Source: G026625185 sp963727835 (GTDB lineage Bacteria > Desulfobacterota > WTBG01 > JAGOGO01). Taken from it: DNA of 64,000 bases. This document shows positions 17,230 through 27,283 of this stretch, piece after piece. The DNA is taken from positions 1 to 64,000 of the forward strand of contig CAVSIB010000039.1 of the NCBI GenBank assembly GCA_963727835.1. The letters are read 5' to 3'. Under the pieces are notes generated by a model that did no database searches, was not told the DNA's origin, and saw nothing but the letters and a program-made list of their open reading frames with translations. The number at the start of each line of letters is the position of its first letter. Position 1 is the first letter of the stretch. The translations under genes and the position numbers were made by a program.

Positions 17230-18783
17230 ATGAAAAAAAAGGCGATCCAGAAATTTTTATTAGAATTTTTTTTATCTTCTTTTGCGGGAATTCTTCTCAC
17301 CGTACCTTTTCCTAAATTTGGTCTCACTCAGGTTGCTTGGATCAGCTTCATACCCTTGTTTATGGCGCTTGAGGGTGCTTCTCCCAGAAAAGCATTTTTT
17401 TTAGGTTGGATAACCGGCATAGTTCATTTTTCAACTCTTCTTTCTTGGGTTACTGTATCCATGACCCATTATGGAAACCTCTCCGAGGCAACCAGTTTTT
17501 TTCTTTTAATACTACTTTCTTCATATCTGGGGCTTTATGTGGGGGCATTTGGGGGGCTCCTAAATTTTTTTCGGAACCGCTCTTGTATTGAGCCGGCAGT
17601 GATTGCTCCCGTTGTATGGACACTATTAGAATTTCTTCGAACTTACCTGCTTTCTGGATTTCCTTGGGGACTGCTCGGATACTCGCAGTATCAAAATCTT
17701 TTTCTCATCCAAATAAGTGATATAACCGGAGTGTACGGGGTAAGCTTTCTTATAGTGCTTGCTAATGTTTCCTTATACCTTATTTTAAAGTGGGCTCGAT
17801 TCCGCATTAACCCGTTCCCGGTTCTTTATACGATAGTTACCTTGGGTATTTTTCTAGGCGTAATTTTTTATGGACACTTTCGCATTGAAAAAACCAAAAA
17901 GGCAAATAAGAATAGTATCCATCTTCAGGTCTCCCTTATTCAAGGGAACATAGATCAAGCGCAAAAATGGGATCCTGCTTATACCAATGAGACGCTCACT
18001 ACCTACCAAAGCCTTACGGTAAAGGCTGCACAGGATCATTCTGATCTTATTGTCTGGCCCGAAACTGCCGTTCCTTGTTATTTTTCAACCGAACACGAGT
18101 ATGGGCCTTTTCTTCTCAGTTTGGCAAAAAAGGTAACTGCACCAATTCTTTTTGGAAGTTTGGCTTATGAGGTAAGAAGCCAGCCAGAAGACTATAAATA
18201 TTTTAATAGTGCGTTTTTAGTCTCTCCTGAGGATAAAAAAGTGAGCCGGTATGATAAGGTTCATTTGGTGCCTTTTGGTGAGTATGTTCCTTTGAAATCC
18301 TTCTTGCCTTTTGTGGAAAAGATGGTTGCGGGAGTGGGGGATTTTTCGCCTGGCAAAAACTTCACTTTGTTTGCGATTCCAAGGGCCCGATGTGGAGTCC
18401 TTATATGCTATGAGATTATCTTTCCGAACTTATCCCGGAATTACTGTAAGTCAGGAGCAAATTTTTTAGTAACTATCACTAACGATGCATGGTTTGGTCG
18501 CTCAAGCGCACCTTATCAACATTTTTCTATGGCCGTGTTTCGGGCGGTTGAAAATCGAACGGCAGTAGTGCGAGCGGCAAACTCTGGAATCTCAGGGATA
18601 ATCGAACCTACTGGTTATATCCAGAGACAAACACCACTATTTGAGCGGACTTTTTGTAATGGAGAGATTCCGGTTAATTCCTCTTCCACATTCTATTCTC
18701 AATATGGGGACGTTGTAGTTGCTTTGTGCGGAATAATCTTACTATTGTTTATGTTATTTGAGTTAATTATAAACAAAAAATAG
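17230..18783 (+). CDS. lnt: Apolipoprotein N-acyltransferase
   Basis: About 517 residues. Lnt adds the third acyl chain to lipoprotein N-termini in the inner membrane, allowing release by Lol. Several N-terminal membrane segments are followed by a nitrilase-like domain with the catalytic triad: Glu in WPETAVP, Lys in DKVHLVPFGEYVP and Cys in VLICYEIIFP. A final membrane helix lies near the C-terminus. I chose ATG at 17230 with AGGAGA about 12 bases upstream. The open frame extends to 17119, but that extension is not family-like. The lolDE genes lie elsewhere in the window. Confidence 0.94.
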   Translation: MKKKAIQKFLLEFFLSSFAGILLTVPFPKFGLTQVAWISFIPLFMALEGASPRKAFFLGWITGIVHFSTLLSWVTVSMTHYGNLSEATSFFLLILLSSYLGLYVGAFGGLLNFFRNRSCIEPAVIAPVVWTLLEFLRTYLLSGFPWGLLGYSQYQNLFLIQISDITGVYGVSFLIVLANVSLYLILKWARFRINPFPVLYTIVTLGIFLGVIFYGHFRIEKTKKANKNSIHLQVSLIQGNIDQAQKWDPAYTNETLTTYQSLTVKAAQDHSDLIVWPETAVPCYFSTEHEYGPFLLSLAKKVTAPILFGSLAYEVRSQPEDYKYFNSAFLVSPEDKKVSRYDKVHLVPFGEYVPLKSFLPFVEKMVAGVGDFSPGKNFTLFAIPRARCGVLICYEIIFPNLSRNYCKSGANFLVTITNDAWFGRSSAPYQHFSMAVFRAVENRTAVVRAANSGISGIIEPTGYIQRQTPLFERTFCNGEIPVNSSSTFYSQYGDVVVALCGIILLLFMLFELIINKK

Positions 18784-18886
18784 ATAATTATGTTTAAATT
18801 CCTATTCATTTATTACTAAGTGATGTTATTTAATTATTTGAAAATACTAAATTTTTAAAAAAATTCAAAGATATTAAAAAAAAAGC

Positions 18887-18915
18887 TTGACAAACTAAAA
18901 ACAACTTTATATTTT
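18887..18915 (+). promoter_or_regulatory. Probable promoter of the HTH-pil operon
   Basis: TTGACA at 18887-18892 is followed after 17 bases by TATTTT (18910-18915), with an alternative TATATT at 18908-18913. It lies in very AT-rich DNA about 75 bases before the small HTH gene. Inferred by eye. Confidence 0.45.
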
Positions 18916-18987
18916 AGTATACAACTTGATGTTTTTATTTGATTTATTACTTAATTAATTAATTAAACTTAAAAGTCAGGTAAAAAA

Positions 18988-19188
18988 TTGGTAAAAAATC
19001 AAGTACGTAAACTTAGAGAAGAACGCCTTATGAGCAAGGCCGAACTGGCGCGAACTGCTGGTATTTCCCCTTTAACTCTTAACCGAATCGAAAGGGGAAT
19101 TGGTTGTCGAATGGAGACCAAAAGAAAAATCATTCTTGCCTTAGGGTTAAAGTTATCCGAAAAAAATGATGTCTTTACAGATGATTAA
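18988..19188 (+). CDS. Small Xre-type helix-turn-helix protein upstream of pilM
   Basis: 66 residues, starting at TTG. It is almost entirely a Cro/C1-type HTH: VRKLREERLMSKAELARTAG, ISPLTLNRIERG and KRKIILALGLKLSE. It lies 18 bases before pilM on the same strand, so it is co-transcribed. It may regulate the pilus operon. It is short enough to bind DNA only as a dimer without an effector domain. Confidence 0.8.
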   Translation: MVKNQVRKLREERLMSKAELARTAGISPLTLNRIERGIGCRMETKRKIILALGLKLSEKNDVFTDD

Positions 19189-19206
19189 TTTTGGAGAAAC
19201 TTCTCA

Positions 19207-20262
19207 ATGTTTTTAAAAAGACCAAAAGGGCTCCTAGGGCTTGATATAGGAACCAGTGGCGTAAAAATGGTTGAATTGGAGGGGAGTAAAAAAGGTTATC
19301 AGCTTAAAAGTTTTGGAAATTCTTTGCTCCCTAAGGAAACAATTGTCAATGGGGTACTAAAAAATTCCTCTGCCTTGGTTACTGCAATCACCAACCTTAC
19401 CAGTAGCTTAAAACCTAAAACCAAGTTTGTTGCTACTTCCATCTCCGGCCACCCTGTTATTATCAAGAAGATTATCATCAATAGCATGAATGACGATGAG
19501 CTCGCGGAATCGATCAAGTTTGAGGCTGAACAGTACATACCGTTTGAGATCGAAGAGGTAAATATTGATTATCAAGTTATCGGAATTAATGAAGCCAACC
19601 CTGATCAAATGGAAGTTCTTTTAGTTGCTGCCAAAAAGTCCCTCATCAACGAATACGTTGAAGTTATTAACGAAGCTGGTTTGGAGCCGGTCATTGTGGA
19701 TATTGATTCATTTGCCTTAGAGAATGCTTATGAGTTTAATTATCCGGACGAAAAGGTGCCGGTTGTGGCCTTAATTGACATGGGGGCCGGAGTAATAAAT
19801 ATCAATGTGGTCAAAGAAGGGAAAAGCACCTTTTCTCGAGATATATTTATGGGGGGCAACAAACTCAGTGAAGAGATTCAGAAGCAATTGGCGGTGAGCG
19901 AGGAAGAAGCAGAAAACTTAAAAAAGGGTGGTGAATTGGAACACGTTGACTATGATCATTTAGATAAAATTATTCACGATGTATCCTTAGCATTGGCAGT
20001 AGAAATTCAGAGATCATTAGATTTGCACGCCGCTTCGACCACCCAGGAGGAAGTAAAAAAGATTTACCTGACTGGGGGCGCCTCTCAACTGCCTGGAATC
20101 AAAGACTTGATTGCCGAACGGGTTGGTGTTTCTGTAGAATTCTTTGATTCTTTCCGGGTGATAGAATATACCGAAGCCCAGTTTGACCCTGATCATATAA
20201 AAGAAATAAGACCAATTGCGGCAGTCGGCATAGGGTTAGCGCTCCGAAAACTGGAGGAGTAA
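19207..20262 (+). CDS. pilM: PilM, cytoplasmic actin-like component of the type IV pilus
   Basis: 351 residues. FtsA/actin fold with GLDIGTSGVKMVELEG (phosphate-1), VPVVALIDMGAGVININVV (phosphate-2) and IYLTGGASQLPGIKDLI (adenosine motif). PilM binds the N-terminal tail of PilN and links the motor to the alignment complex. It is first of pilM-N-O-P-Q, and its stop directly abuts the pilN ATG (TAAATG). Confidence 0.95.
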   Translation: MFLKRPKGLLGLDIGTSGVKMVELEGSKKGYQLKSFGNSLLPKETIVNGVLKNSSALVTAITNLTSSLKPKTKFVATSISGHPVIIKKIIINSMNDDELAESIKFEAEQYIPFEIEEVNIDYQVIGINEANPDQMEVLLVAAKKSLINEYVEVINEAGLEPVIVDIDSFALENAYEFNYPDEKVPVVALIDMGAGVININVVKEGKSTFSRDIFMGGNKLSEEIQKQLAVSEEEAENLKKGGELEHVDYDHLDKIIHDVSLALAVEIQRSLDLHAASTTQEEVKKIYLTGGASQLPGIKDLIAERVGVSVEFFDSFRVIEYTEAQFDPDHIKEIRPIAAVGIGLALRKLEE

Positions 20263-20838
20263 ATGAGGATAAATCTTCTTCCCCGAGAAAAAGTAAAGAA
20301 AAAATCACCTTATTTTGACCAAGCGGTTTTCGCTGTAGCTCTAGTATGCTTAGCTATTCTTATAGTAATTGGAATTTGGTTTTATCTTCAAAGAAGCGCA
20401 GATGCTCTCGATAAAAAAATTTTAGACAACAAAAATGAACTTCAAAAACTTAAAAAAGACGAGGAAAAAATTGCTGAGCATAAAAAATATACTGCGGTCT
20501 TAGAAGAGAAGGTTAAGGTGATTGAGCAATTGGAGGAAAACAAATCCGGGCCGGCAAAAATATTAGCATCGCTTGCCACGGGAATTGTTCCCGGTAGAAT
20601 GTGGTTAACTACTTTAAAGTGTCAAGGGGCAAAAGTAACCCTCGAGGGCGTAGCAGTTGATAATGAGACAATTGCTCAGTTTATGACTAATCTTGAGGAT
20701 TCTCCTGAGTTTGAAAATGTTGAGCTCCAGTTTGCAGAGGAGACGAAAGTAGAGGATTATTTATTTAAAAAATTTTCTCTTACCGCTATCATTAAAATCA
20801 TTAAAGACTTAGAGACAAGCACAAGAAGCTTCGGCTAA
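20263..20838 (+). CDS. pilN: PilN, inner-membrane alignment protein of the type IV pilus
   Basis: 191 residues. It starts with the conserved INLLPRE motif that docks into PilM. One membrane helix follows (AVFAVALVCLAILIVIGIWF), then a coiled coil (LDNKNELQKLKKDEEKIAEH) and a periplasmic ferredoxin-like domain. Intact, with no gap to pilM. Confidence 0.92.
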   Translation: MRINLLPREKVKKKSPYFDQAVFAVALVCLAILIVIGIWFYLQRSADALDKKILDNKNELQKLKKDEEKIAEHKKYTAVLEEKVKVIEQLEENKSGPAKILASLATGIVPGRMWLTTLKCQGAKVTLEGVAVDNETIAQFMTNLEDSPEFENVELQFAEETKVEDYLFKKFSLTAIIKIIKDLETSTRSFG

Positions 20839-20881
20839 GCGGTGAGCAAAAAAGAAAAAATAAAAACGCGAGGGGTAAGTC

Positions 20882-21504
20882 TTGGCAATAACCTTTGAAG
20901 ACATAATGAGGCTTTCAACTCCCAAAAAACTGGGGATCTTAGGGATAATTATTGTACTTATAGTGTTGGTGCTCGGCCAATATCTTCTTTTACCTGCTTA
21001 CGAAAAACTTGATGCAAAAGATCAGGAATATACAAAATTGGAACAGGATTTAAATGAAAAGAAGAGAGTGGCTCAAGATCCGAAAGTATTCGAAGCAAAA
21101 TTGGAGAGTGTAAAGAGAGATCTTGAAATTAAAAAGGCTCAGCTTCCGGATAAAAAAGAGATCCCTCAGCTGTTAACCACTATCTCATCATTGGGAAAAG
21201 AATCTGGACTTAATTTTTCACTTTTTCGTCCCAAACCCGAAGTTCCCAAAGAATTTTATGCGGAAATCCCGGTAGAAATCCAAGTGGTGAGGGTAGTTAC
21301 CATGAGGTTGCCAGTTTTTTCAGCAAAGTAGGTAATCTCGACCGGATAGTCAATATAACCAATGTGAGCATGGAAAAACATTCTGAAGATCAAGCTGAAA
21401 AAATGATATTGAAGACCTCTTGTTTAGCAACCACCTTTATGTTTATTGAAACTCCGGTAACCAAGGAAGAACCGAGCAAAAATAAAAACCAAAGAAAAAA
21501 ATAA
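20882..21504 (+). CDS. pilO: PilO, inner-membrane alignment protein, one frameshift
   Basis: TTG start behind GAGGGG. A cytoplasmic lead (FEDIMRLSTPKKLG), one membrane helix and a coiled coil are followed by a periplasmic domain (KESGLNFSLFRPKPEV). The frame breaks near 21290. The next frame restores the family ending (SYHEVASFFSKVGNLDRIVN, ITNVSMEKHS) and stops with TAA at 21502-21504. The corrected length of about 207 residues is normal for PilO. It pairs with PilN. Confidence 0.88.
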
Positions 21505-21523
21505 AAACTGATCTTTCAACGTT

Positions 21524-22538
21524 ATGAACATACTATTTTTTAAAAAGAATTTATCTCTCAAACTGACTTTATACTGCTTTGCCATACCCTTGTTTTTTCT
21601 CGTTCAGGGCTGCTTAGAGTCGGAGAATAAATTAACTTTGAAAAAGGATGGTTCAGGACAGTTGGAGGTTATGTATATTCTGGGAGAAAAGTTTGAGTCA
21701 GGAGCTTGGGCAAGCTCAAAAATCGGAGGAGAACACTACGGCTAAGCCTATTCCTGATGGGCTTGTTGCAACCGAAAAAGATTTAAGGGAACAATTTCAG
21801 GGAGAAGGGATTAAAATCGAAAAGGCTATTTTTGAAAAGAAGGAAGAGAAGCTTCATGTTTTTTATACAGTAACCTTTGATACGCTACCAAAATTTACTT
21901 AACACAAAAGCTTTCCAGAAAGGGGAGGTCAGTTTTTACCGAGACAAAAATAGCAATTTGGGTTTTCAAATGGAAACTGAGAGTATCCGCAAAGACTTTG
22001 AACAGAAAAAGATGCAAGGGCCTTTTTCACTCAAGTTTACTTGATTTTGCCAGGCAAGATACTGGATAGTAATGCTGACCAGATCGAAGAGAACACGCTT
22101 TCCTGGCGCTATAATCAGGATAAGATGCAACCCGAAATTGTGAAGGCAACCTGCGAGGGTAAGGGATTAACGTTTTTGGATAAATTACTTGCAGGACCCA
22201 AAAAACCGAAACCGAGTGGTTATATTTATGATCCTATGGGCAAACCTGATCCGTTCAAACCGTTCATTCTTGAGGTAAAACGTAGTAAAGAAGAGGCTGA
22301 CAAAGCCCTCCAACCATTGCAAAGATATGAACTCAGCCAGTTGAAACTGGTTGCGATTATTTGGAATATTGCTAACCCCCGTGCCCTTGTTGAAGATATG
22401 CGGGCAAGGGTTACATAATTTCCAAGGGTTCGTTATATCGGGAACAATCAGGGGAAGGTGACGGATATCTTAAAAGATGAAGTTGTGGTTACTGAGGAAT
22501 CAGCCGATATTTTCGGTGCAACAAAAACAAGGCAATAA
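21524..22538 (+). CDS. pilP: Lipoprotein domain (LppM-like) apparently fused to PilP, heavily frameshifted
   Basis: A lipoprotein signal (LFFLVQGCLES, Cys at the lipobox) leads into KLTLKKDGSGQLEVMYIL and, after frame changes, YLILPGKILDSNADQIEENT and LSWRYNQDKM. That part resembles LppM/DUF3153-type lipoproteins. In the same frame as the latter comes a typical PilP: GYIYDPMGKPDPFKPFI, LQPLQRYELSQLKLVAIIW, ALVED, then GNNQGKVTDILKDEVVVTEE. PilP bridges PilN/PilO to the secretin PilQ. About five frame changes are needed (near 21725, 21898, 22037, 22398 and 22425). Within 22041-22418 the two domains are joined without any stop, which supports a fusion, although a lost stop cannot be ruled out. 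Confidence 0.7.
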
Positions 22539-22578
22539 GAATAAAACTCCATACAGGAGAAGAAGAGAGGAAGGGAAA

Positions 22579-25066
22579 ATGAGCTTAATGAATTATCGAG
22601 ATTTAGTATTTAAAAGAATGATCCAAATACTATCGGTAGTTCTAATCTTGGGAGGATGTGCGAGCCAACCCAAGCGGGTTACTCAACAACCTGAAGCGGT
22701 CCAAGGAGCTGGAAAAACCCAGCAACAGCTCGCTTTGATTTCAAACATTGCGGTGGAAGAGAAAGAGGACGCCGTGAGAGTGGTTATTAAAGGGTCTGCG
22801 CCTCTCACCTATGAAGTTACGCAGGCAGAATCACCGCTTCGACTGATAATTGAGGTGGCAGAAGCTCGGCTCGCAATCTCGGGTGCACCTATTCCAGTGC
22901 GCAAGGGAGTAGTTTCTGAAATTGTTCCATCAGAGTTTGAAAAAGAGGGAAAGAACTGTGCCCGGGTTGAAATTGCGATGAATAACACGGCCCACTATGA
23001 GGTTCTCCCCACCGAAAATGATCTTTGGATTGATTTCCCTAAGCCTCTTCCGGCAGTGAAAAAGGCAGAAAAAGTGTTTGATGTTATTATTGATGATACG
23101 AATAAAAATTATGCCCAAGTTGATATTATAGCAGATGGGACGATTGAGAATTTTAATTCTTTTAATCTTCATAAGCCAACTCGTCTGGTAATAGATTTCC
23201 CTAAGCTTAATTTGCTTGCGTCGGTCAAAGAAAAGGTATCTACATGCCCACTTATTAAGAAAGTTCGGTGGGGGGAACACGCTGACTACTTGCGCATGGT
23301 TTTTGAATCTCCTTTGAATGAACTGCCCACATTCGAGGTGGTCCCTACCTCCCAAGGGGCTACAATATTTTTTGGAAGGGGTTTGAGGGAAGGAAGTCTC
23401 AATTAATCTCAATGACACCTTCGGGAGCCCAAAGTTCGGGGTCTTTAGCTTCTTCGCCGGAAACAAAACCGGAAGAAGCACCGGTGAAGGCAAAAACTGA
23501 AGAGGCAAAAAATGATGAGCGAGGTCGCGGCTTCTCCTGTAACCCCAGCGCCCCGAAGCTAAAGTCGAAGCACAACCAACAACAGTAACACCACCTGAAC
23601 CCCGGCGATGGAAAAAGAAACTCAAGAAAAAGCGACTATACCCGCAGGTGAAAAACCTTTCGAAGCGTCCACTGAAAAATCTAAACAAGCTCCAGCAAAG
23701 GATACGAAGGGAGAAAAACCAGCAAAACCTGTTGAGCTGCAGCAATAGCACAAGAAAAAGGTAAGTATACAGGAAGCCGTATCTCCCTTGATTTTAAAGA
23801 TGCCGACATCAGACAACATCCTGAGATTAATTGCAGAGGTGAGTAATTTAAATATTGTGGCGGGGGACGATGTCAGAGGTACAGTAACCATCAAGCTCAA
23901 GGATGTTCCCTGGGACCAAGCTCTTGATATTATCCTTTTAAGTAACAATCTGGGAAAATCCCTCGATGGAAATATTCTCCGGATTGCCCCGATTGATAAA
24001 CTTGAAAAACAAAGAAAGGATGCCCTTGCTGCCAAGGAGAGCCAAGCAAAACTGGAACCGCTAAAAAAAGCGCTCATTCCGATTAGCTATGCTCAGGCGA
24101 GCCAACTAAAACCAGTTATCCAAAATTCTAAAGTCCTTTCATCCAGAGGGAGCATTGAAGTTGACCAGCGCACCAACACTTTGATTGTAATCGATATCGA
24201 GAAAAACATTGAGGAAGCGAGAGCAATCGTTGATAATTTAGACACGCCGATTCCTCAGGTGCTGATCGAGGCTAAAATCATTCAGATTAACCCTACCTAT
24301 ACTAATGAGCTTGGGGTTAAGTTGGGGTGGTGATATTAACACCACCACAGGCCGGCAGGTACTGTCGGTGTAGGGGGCAATGTAAGTGGCAGCGGTAGTA
24401 CGGGCAGTAACTACTTCACGAAGTAGTACTTGATCTCCTACCTACCGGATCGGGCCAGGAGTTGGTGCCTCGCTGGCTGGGGCTTATTTTAAAAAAAATT
24501 TTAATATATTTAATAAGATTGCGGCCATGGAAAAGGATGAAAAACTTGAAGTCATCTCCAGCCCCCGGGTTATGACCCTCGACAACCAGGAAGCTCTGGT
24601 TGAGCAGGGTACTGAGATTCCTTACCTGCAAATAGATACTCAAGCACCGACTGCGTCCACTACAAGCAATTTGGCCACTACCCAATTTAAGAAAGTGACT
24701 CTTTCTTTGAAGGTTGTTCCCCATGTAACGCCGGACGGGAGCGTCATGATGGATATTGAGGCTAAAAAGGATCAGGTATCAGCCTTGACTGGTGCTGGCG
24801 GGCAACCGGGCATTGATACCCGAAAAGCGATAACCAAGGTTTTAGTTCGAAGCGGGGATACTGTCGTGATCGGCGGTATTTATGAAGACACCAATCGTGA
24901 TATCCGTAACAGTGTTCCTTTTTTTGGCCGGATACCAATTTTAAACTTTATTTTTAAAGGCACCGCCAAGTCGAGACAAAAAACCGAAATGATCATATTT
25001 ATTACCCCAACGATTATCACAATCCCGAAGAAATCACCGGATATGGTGATTACCCCGATAAGTTGA
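22579..25066 (+). CDS. pilQ: PilQ, type IV pilus secretin, frameshifted
   Basis: The start ATG lies behind GAGGAAGGGAAA. The N-terminus has a lipobox-like LILGGCASQ, then two AMIN domains (about residues 50-130 and 165-275) that bind peptidoglycan. An Ala/Pro/Lys/Glu-rich linker (23400-23760) is broken in frame. Next come secretin N-domains (DNILRLIAEVSNLNIVAGDD, VTIKLKDVPWDQALDIIL). The secretin core contains KLEVISSPRVMTLDNQEA, VSALTGAGGQPGIDTRK, VVIGGIYE and TEMIIFITPTII. Frames break near 23400-23760 and between 24333 and 24500, where a Gly/Ser/Thr-rich loop is expected. The total of about 825 residues fits PilQ. The GCAS motif suggests a lipidated secretin, which is unusual but not unique. 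Confidence 0.88.
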
Positions 25067-25087
25067 TGGGAGACATTATGGCATTAT

Positions 25088-25127
25088 AAAAAAATGCACC
25101 TTTCACTATGGGGGTGCACTTTTTTTA
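25088..25127 (+). terminator. Intrinsic terminator after pilQ
   Basis: TGCACC (25095-25100) pairs with GGTGCA (25113-25118), extended by the flanking A and T runs past one mismatch. A T7 tract follows the stem. It ends the pil transcript just before aroC. Confidence 0.75.
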
Positions 25128-25195
25128 CAAAACGTCACTTACAGTAGATGTTAATTTCGCACGTGATGCGGAATACGGGAGTAGAAAAAGAACAA

Positions 25196-26381
25196 ATGGA
25201 TATACTACGATTTCTTACCGCGGGTGAATCTCATGGGAAATCCCTATCGGTGATTATTGAAGGACTTCCGGCGGGAATACTCTTGCAGCCAGAAGATATT
25301 GATTGTGACCTGAGGCGAAGGCAAGTAAGCTACGGTCGGGGCGGGCGGATGGAGATTGAGGAGGATAAAGTAGAAATCACTGCCGGGGTGCGGTGGGGAA
25401 AGACGCTGGGCTCTCCTCTTTGTCTTGTTATCTCCAATAAGGATTGGGTCAACTGGCAAGTAAAGATGTCCCTCAACAAGGAAGATGAAAATGAGGCTTT
25501 ATGGGTTACGCGTCCGCGGCCAGGCCATGCTGACTTAGCTGGGGCACTCAAGTATAATCAAAAAGATGTGCGCAATATTTTAGAGCGGTCGAGCGCGCGG
25601 GAGACTGCTGCCCGGGTTGCGGTAGGGGCTGTATGTAAAGCTTTTCTTCAGGCGTTTACTATCAGTTTTTACTCTTATACTAAATCAATTGGAGGGATTG
25701 AAGCGGATTACTCAGGAATGCCTTTTATTGAAATTGTTTCCCGGGCAGAAAACTCCGAACTGCGTTGTGCGGATGAAAAAGCAGAACAGAAAGATGAAAA
25801 CCCGGATTGATGAAGCCAAGCAAAAAGGTGATACTTTAGGTGGTGTAGCAGAAATCGTTGTCATCGGCCTTCCTCCCGGACTGGGGAGTCATGTCCATTG
25901 GGACCGAAAACTGGACGGGAGAATAGCGCAGTCGCTCATGAGTATTCAGGCAGTAAAAGGAGTGGAAATCGGACTTGGTTTTGAAAGTGCAAAGCGATTT
26001 GGTTCGCAGGTGCATGATGAAATATTTTATGAGACACCCTCTGGGGACAAGAGGTCATGGGGATTTTTTCACAAAAGCAACAATGCCGGAGGAATCGAAG
26101 GAGGGATCACTAATGGAGAATCATTAGTGGTTAGGTGCGCGATGAAGCCTATATCGACGCTCATGAAACCTTTAAAGTCAGTGGACCTCGTGAGTAAAGA
26201 GCCAGTGGAAGCGGCAGTGGAGCGCTCAGACATTTGCCGCGTCCCGTCTCTGGCGGTGATTGGAGAATCAGTGGTTGCCTTTGAGATAGCGCGGGCTTTT
26301 TTGGAAAAGTTTGGAGGCGACTCGATCGAAGAGATCCGTTCTCATTATCAGCACTATGTGGAAAGATTAAAAAATTTTTAA
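25196..26381 (+). CDS. aroC: Chorismate synthase, one frameshift
   Basis: Makes chorismate from EPSP with reduced FMN, the last shikimate-pathway step. Family motifs: FLTAGESHGKSLSVIIEGLP, RRRQVSYGRGGRM, TRPRPGHADLAGALKY and RNILERSSARETAARVA. In the second frame: KQKGDTLGGVAEIVVIGLP, HKSNNAGGIEGGITNGE and VPSLAVIGESV. The frame breaks near 25790, where removing one A from CAGAAAGATG restores the expected join. I chose ATG at 25196 because the family starts at this point. The corrected length of about 395 residues is normal. An essential biosynthetic gene broken this way suggests a base-calling error. Confidence 0.92.
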
Positions 26382-26405
26382 GAGAAAACCGGGAGGGAAA
26401 AAGAA

Positions 26406-26846
26406 GTGAAAAAAATCTTAGTGCTTCATGGTCCCAACCTTAATCTTTTGGGAAGCCGGGAAAATGAAATTTATGGAGATCTCACGTTGGCGGAGATTAA
26501 TAAGCGGATTAAAAAGTTTGCTAAAGAAAAAGGATTCGTGGTGGAAGTCTATCAGTCTAACCATGAAGGGGAATTGGTGACCAAAATTCAGGAAGCAAAG
26601 GGGGCCGTTGATGCTATGGTAATCAACCCCGCTGCGTACACCCACACCAGTATTGCTATTCGGGATGCGTTAGCAGCTGCAAAAATTCCTACCGTGGAGG
26701 TTCATCTTTCAAATATTTATCGCCGGGAAGAATTTCGCCAAAAATCTTTAACCGCCCCGATAGCGCTTGGAGTAATTTCTGGTTTTGGGGCCAATAGCTA
26801 TCTCTTGGGGTTGCAGGCAATATGGGAAAACATTTCAGCGAAATAG
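26406..26846 (+). CDS. aroQ: 3-dehydroquinate dehydratase, type II
   Basis: 146 residues, GTG start behind GGGAGG, 24 bases after aroC. Motifs: VLHGPNLNLLGSRE, the Tyr of EIYGDLTL, NPAAYTHTSIAIRDAL and EVHLSNIYRREEFRQKS. These contain the catalytic Tyr, Arg and His of the dodecameric type II enzyme, third step of the shikimate pathway. In operon with aroC. Confidence 0.95.
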   Translation: MKKILVLHGPNLNLLGSRENEIYGDLTLAEINKRIKKFAKEKGFVVEVYQSNHEGELVTKIQEAKGAVDAMVINPAAYTHTSIAIRDALAAAKIPTVEVHLSNIYRREEFRQKSLTAPIALGVISGFGANSYLLGLQAIWENISAK

Positions 26847-27283
26847 GTAAACCCTGTTATTTAAATTGCACCGCCTTATAACCCGGTAAATAAAAAATTC
26901 ATCGTTCTCGTGCACCAGTTTGATATTGGAAAGGTGAAAATACTGCTTAGGGATGCGGGCTAAAAAAGGGTATGGCCTTTGCGGCTGATCAAGGCTGCCA
27001 AAAGGTCTTTTTGGGTCGTTAGGATGTGACCGTTCGACGGCGCAATGAATATTTGGCCTTTTCCTTGTCTGATGCTTTTTACAAACCTTTTGGATAGTAA
27101 CGGTGTCATACGGGGCATCATGGTTGGTGGCGGTCAAGAAGCTTTAATACTTCTTGATGGGAAGTCACTATATATGCTGGTAGTCACAATAATTTTCTCT
27201 CTCATTTTTTGGCAAGGAGGTTTGACAGCGGAAATAAGACATGACCAAACCCTCCTATCTCTTAACTCATCAAAGGCAGTGGT
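26847..27283. other. Spacer between convergent aroQ and lpxL, no convincing gene
   Basis: Open frames of 81 and 100 codons exist on opposite strands, but neither has a recognisable motif, good start or ribosome site, and they overlap each other. No clear hairpin with a T tract is seen. Confidence 0.4.
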
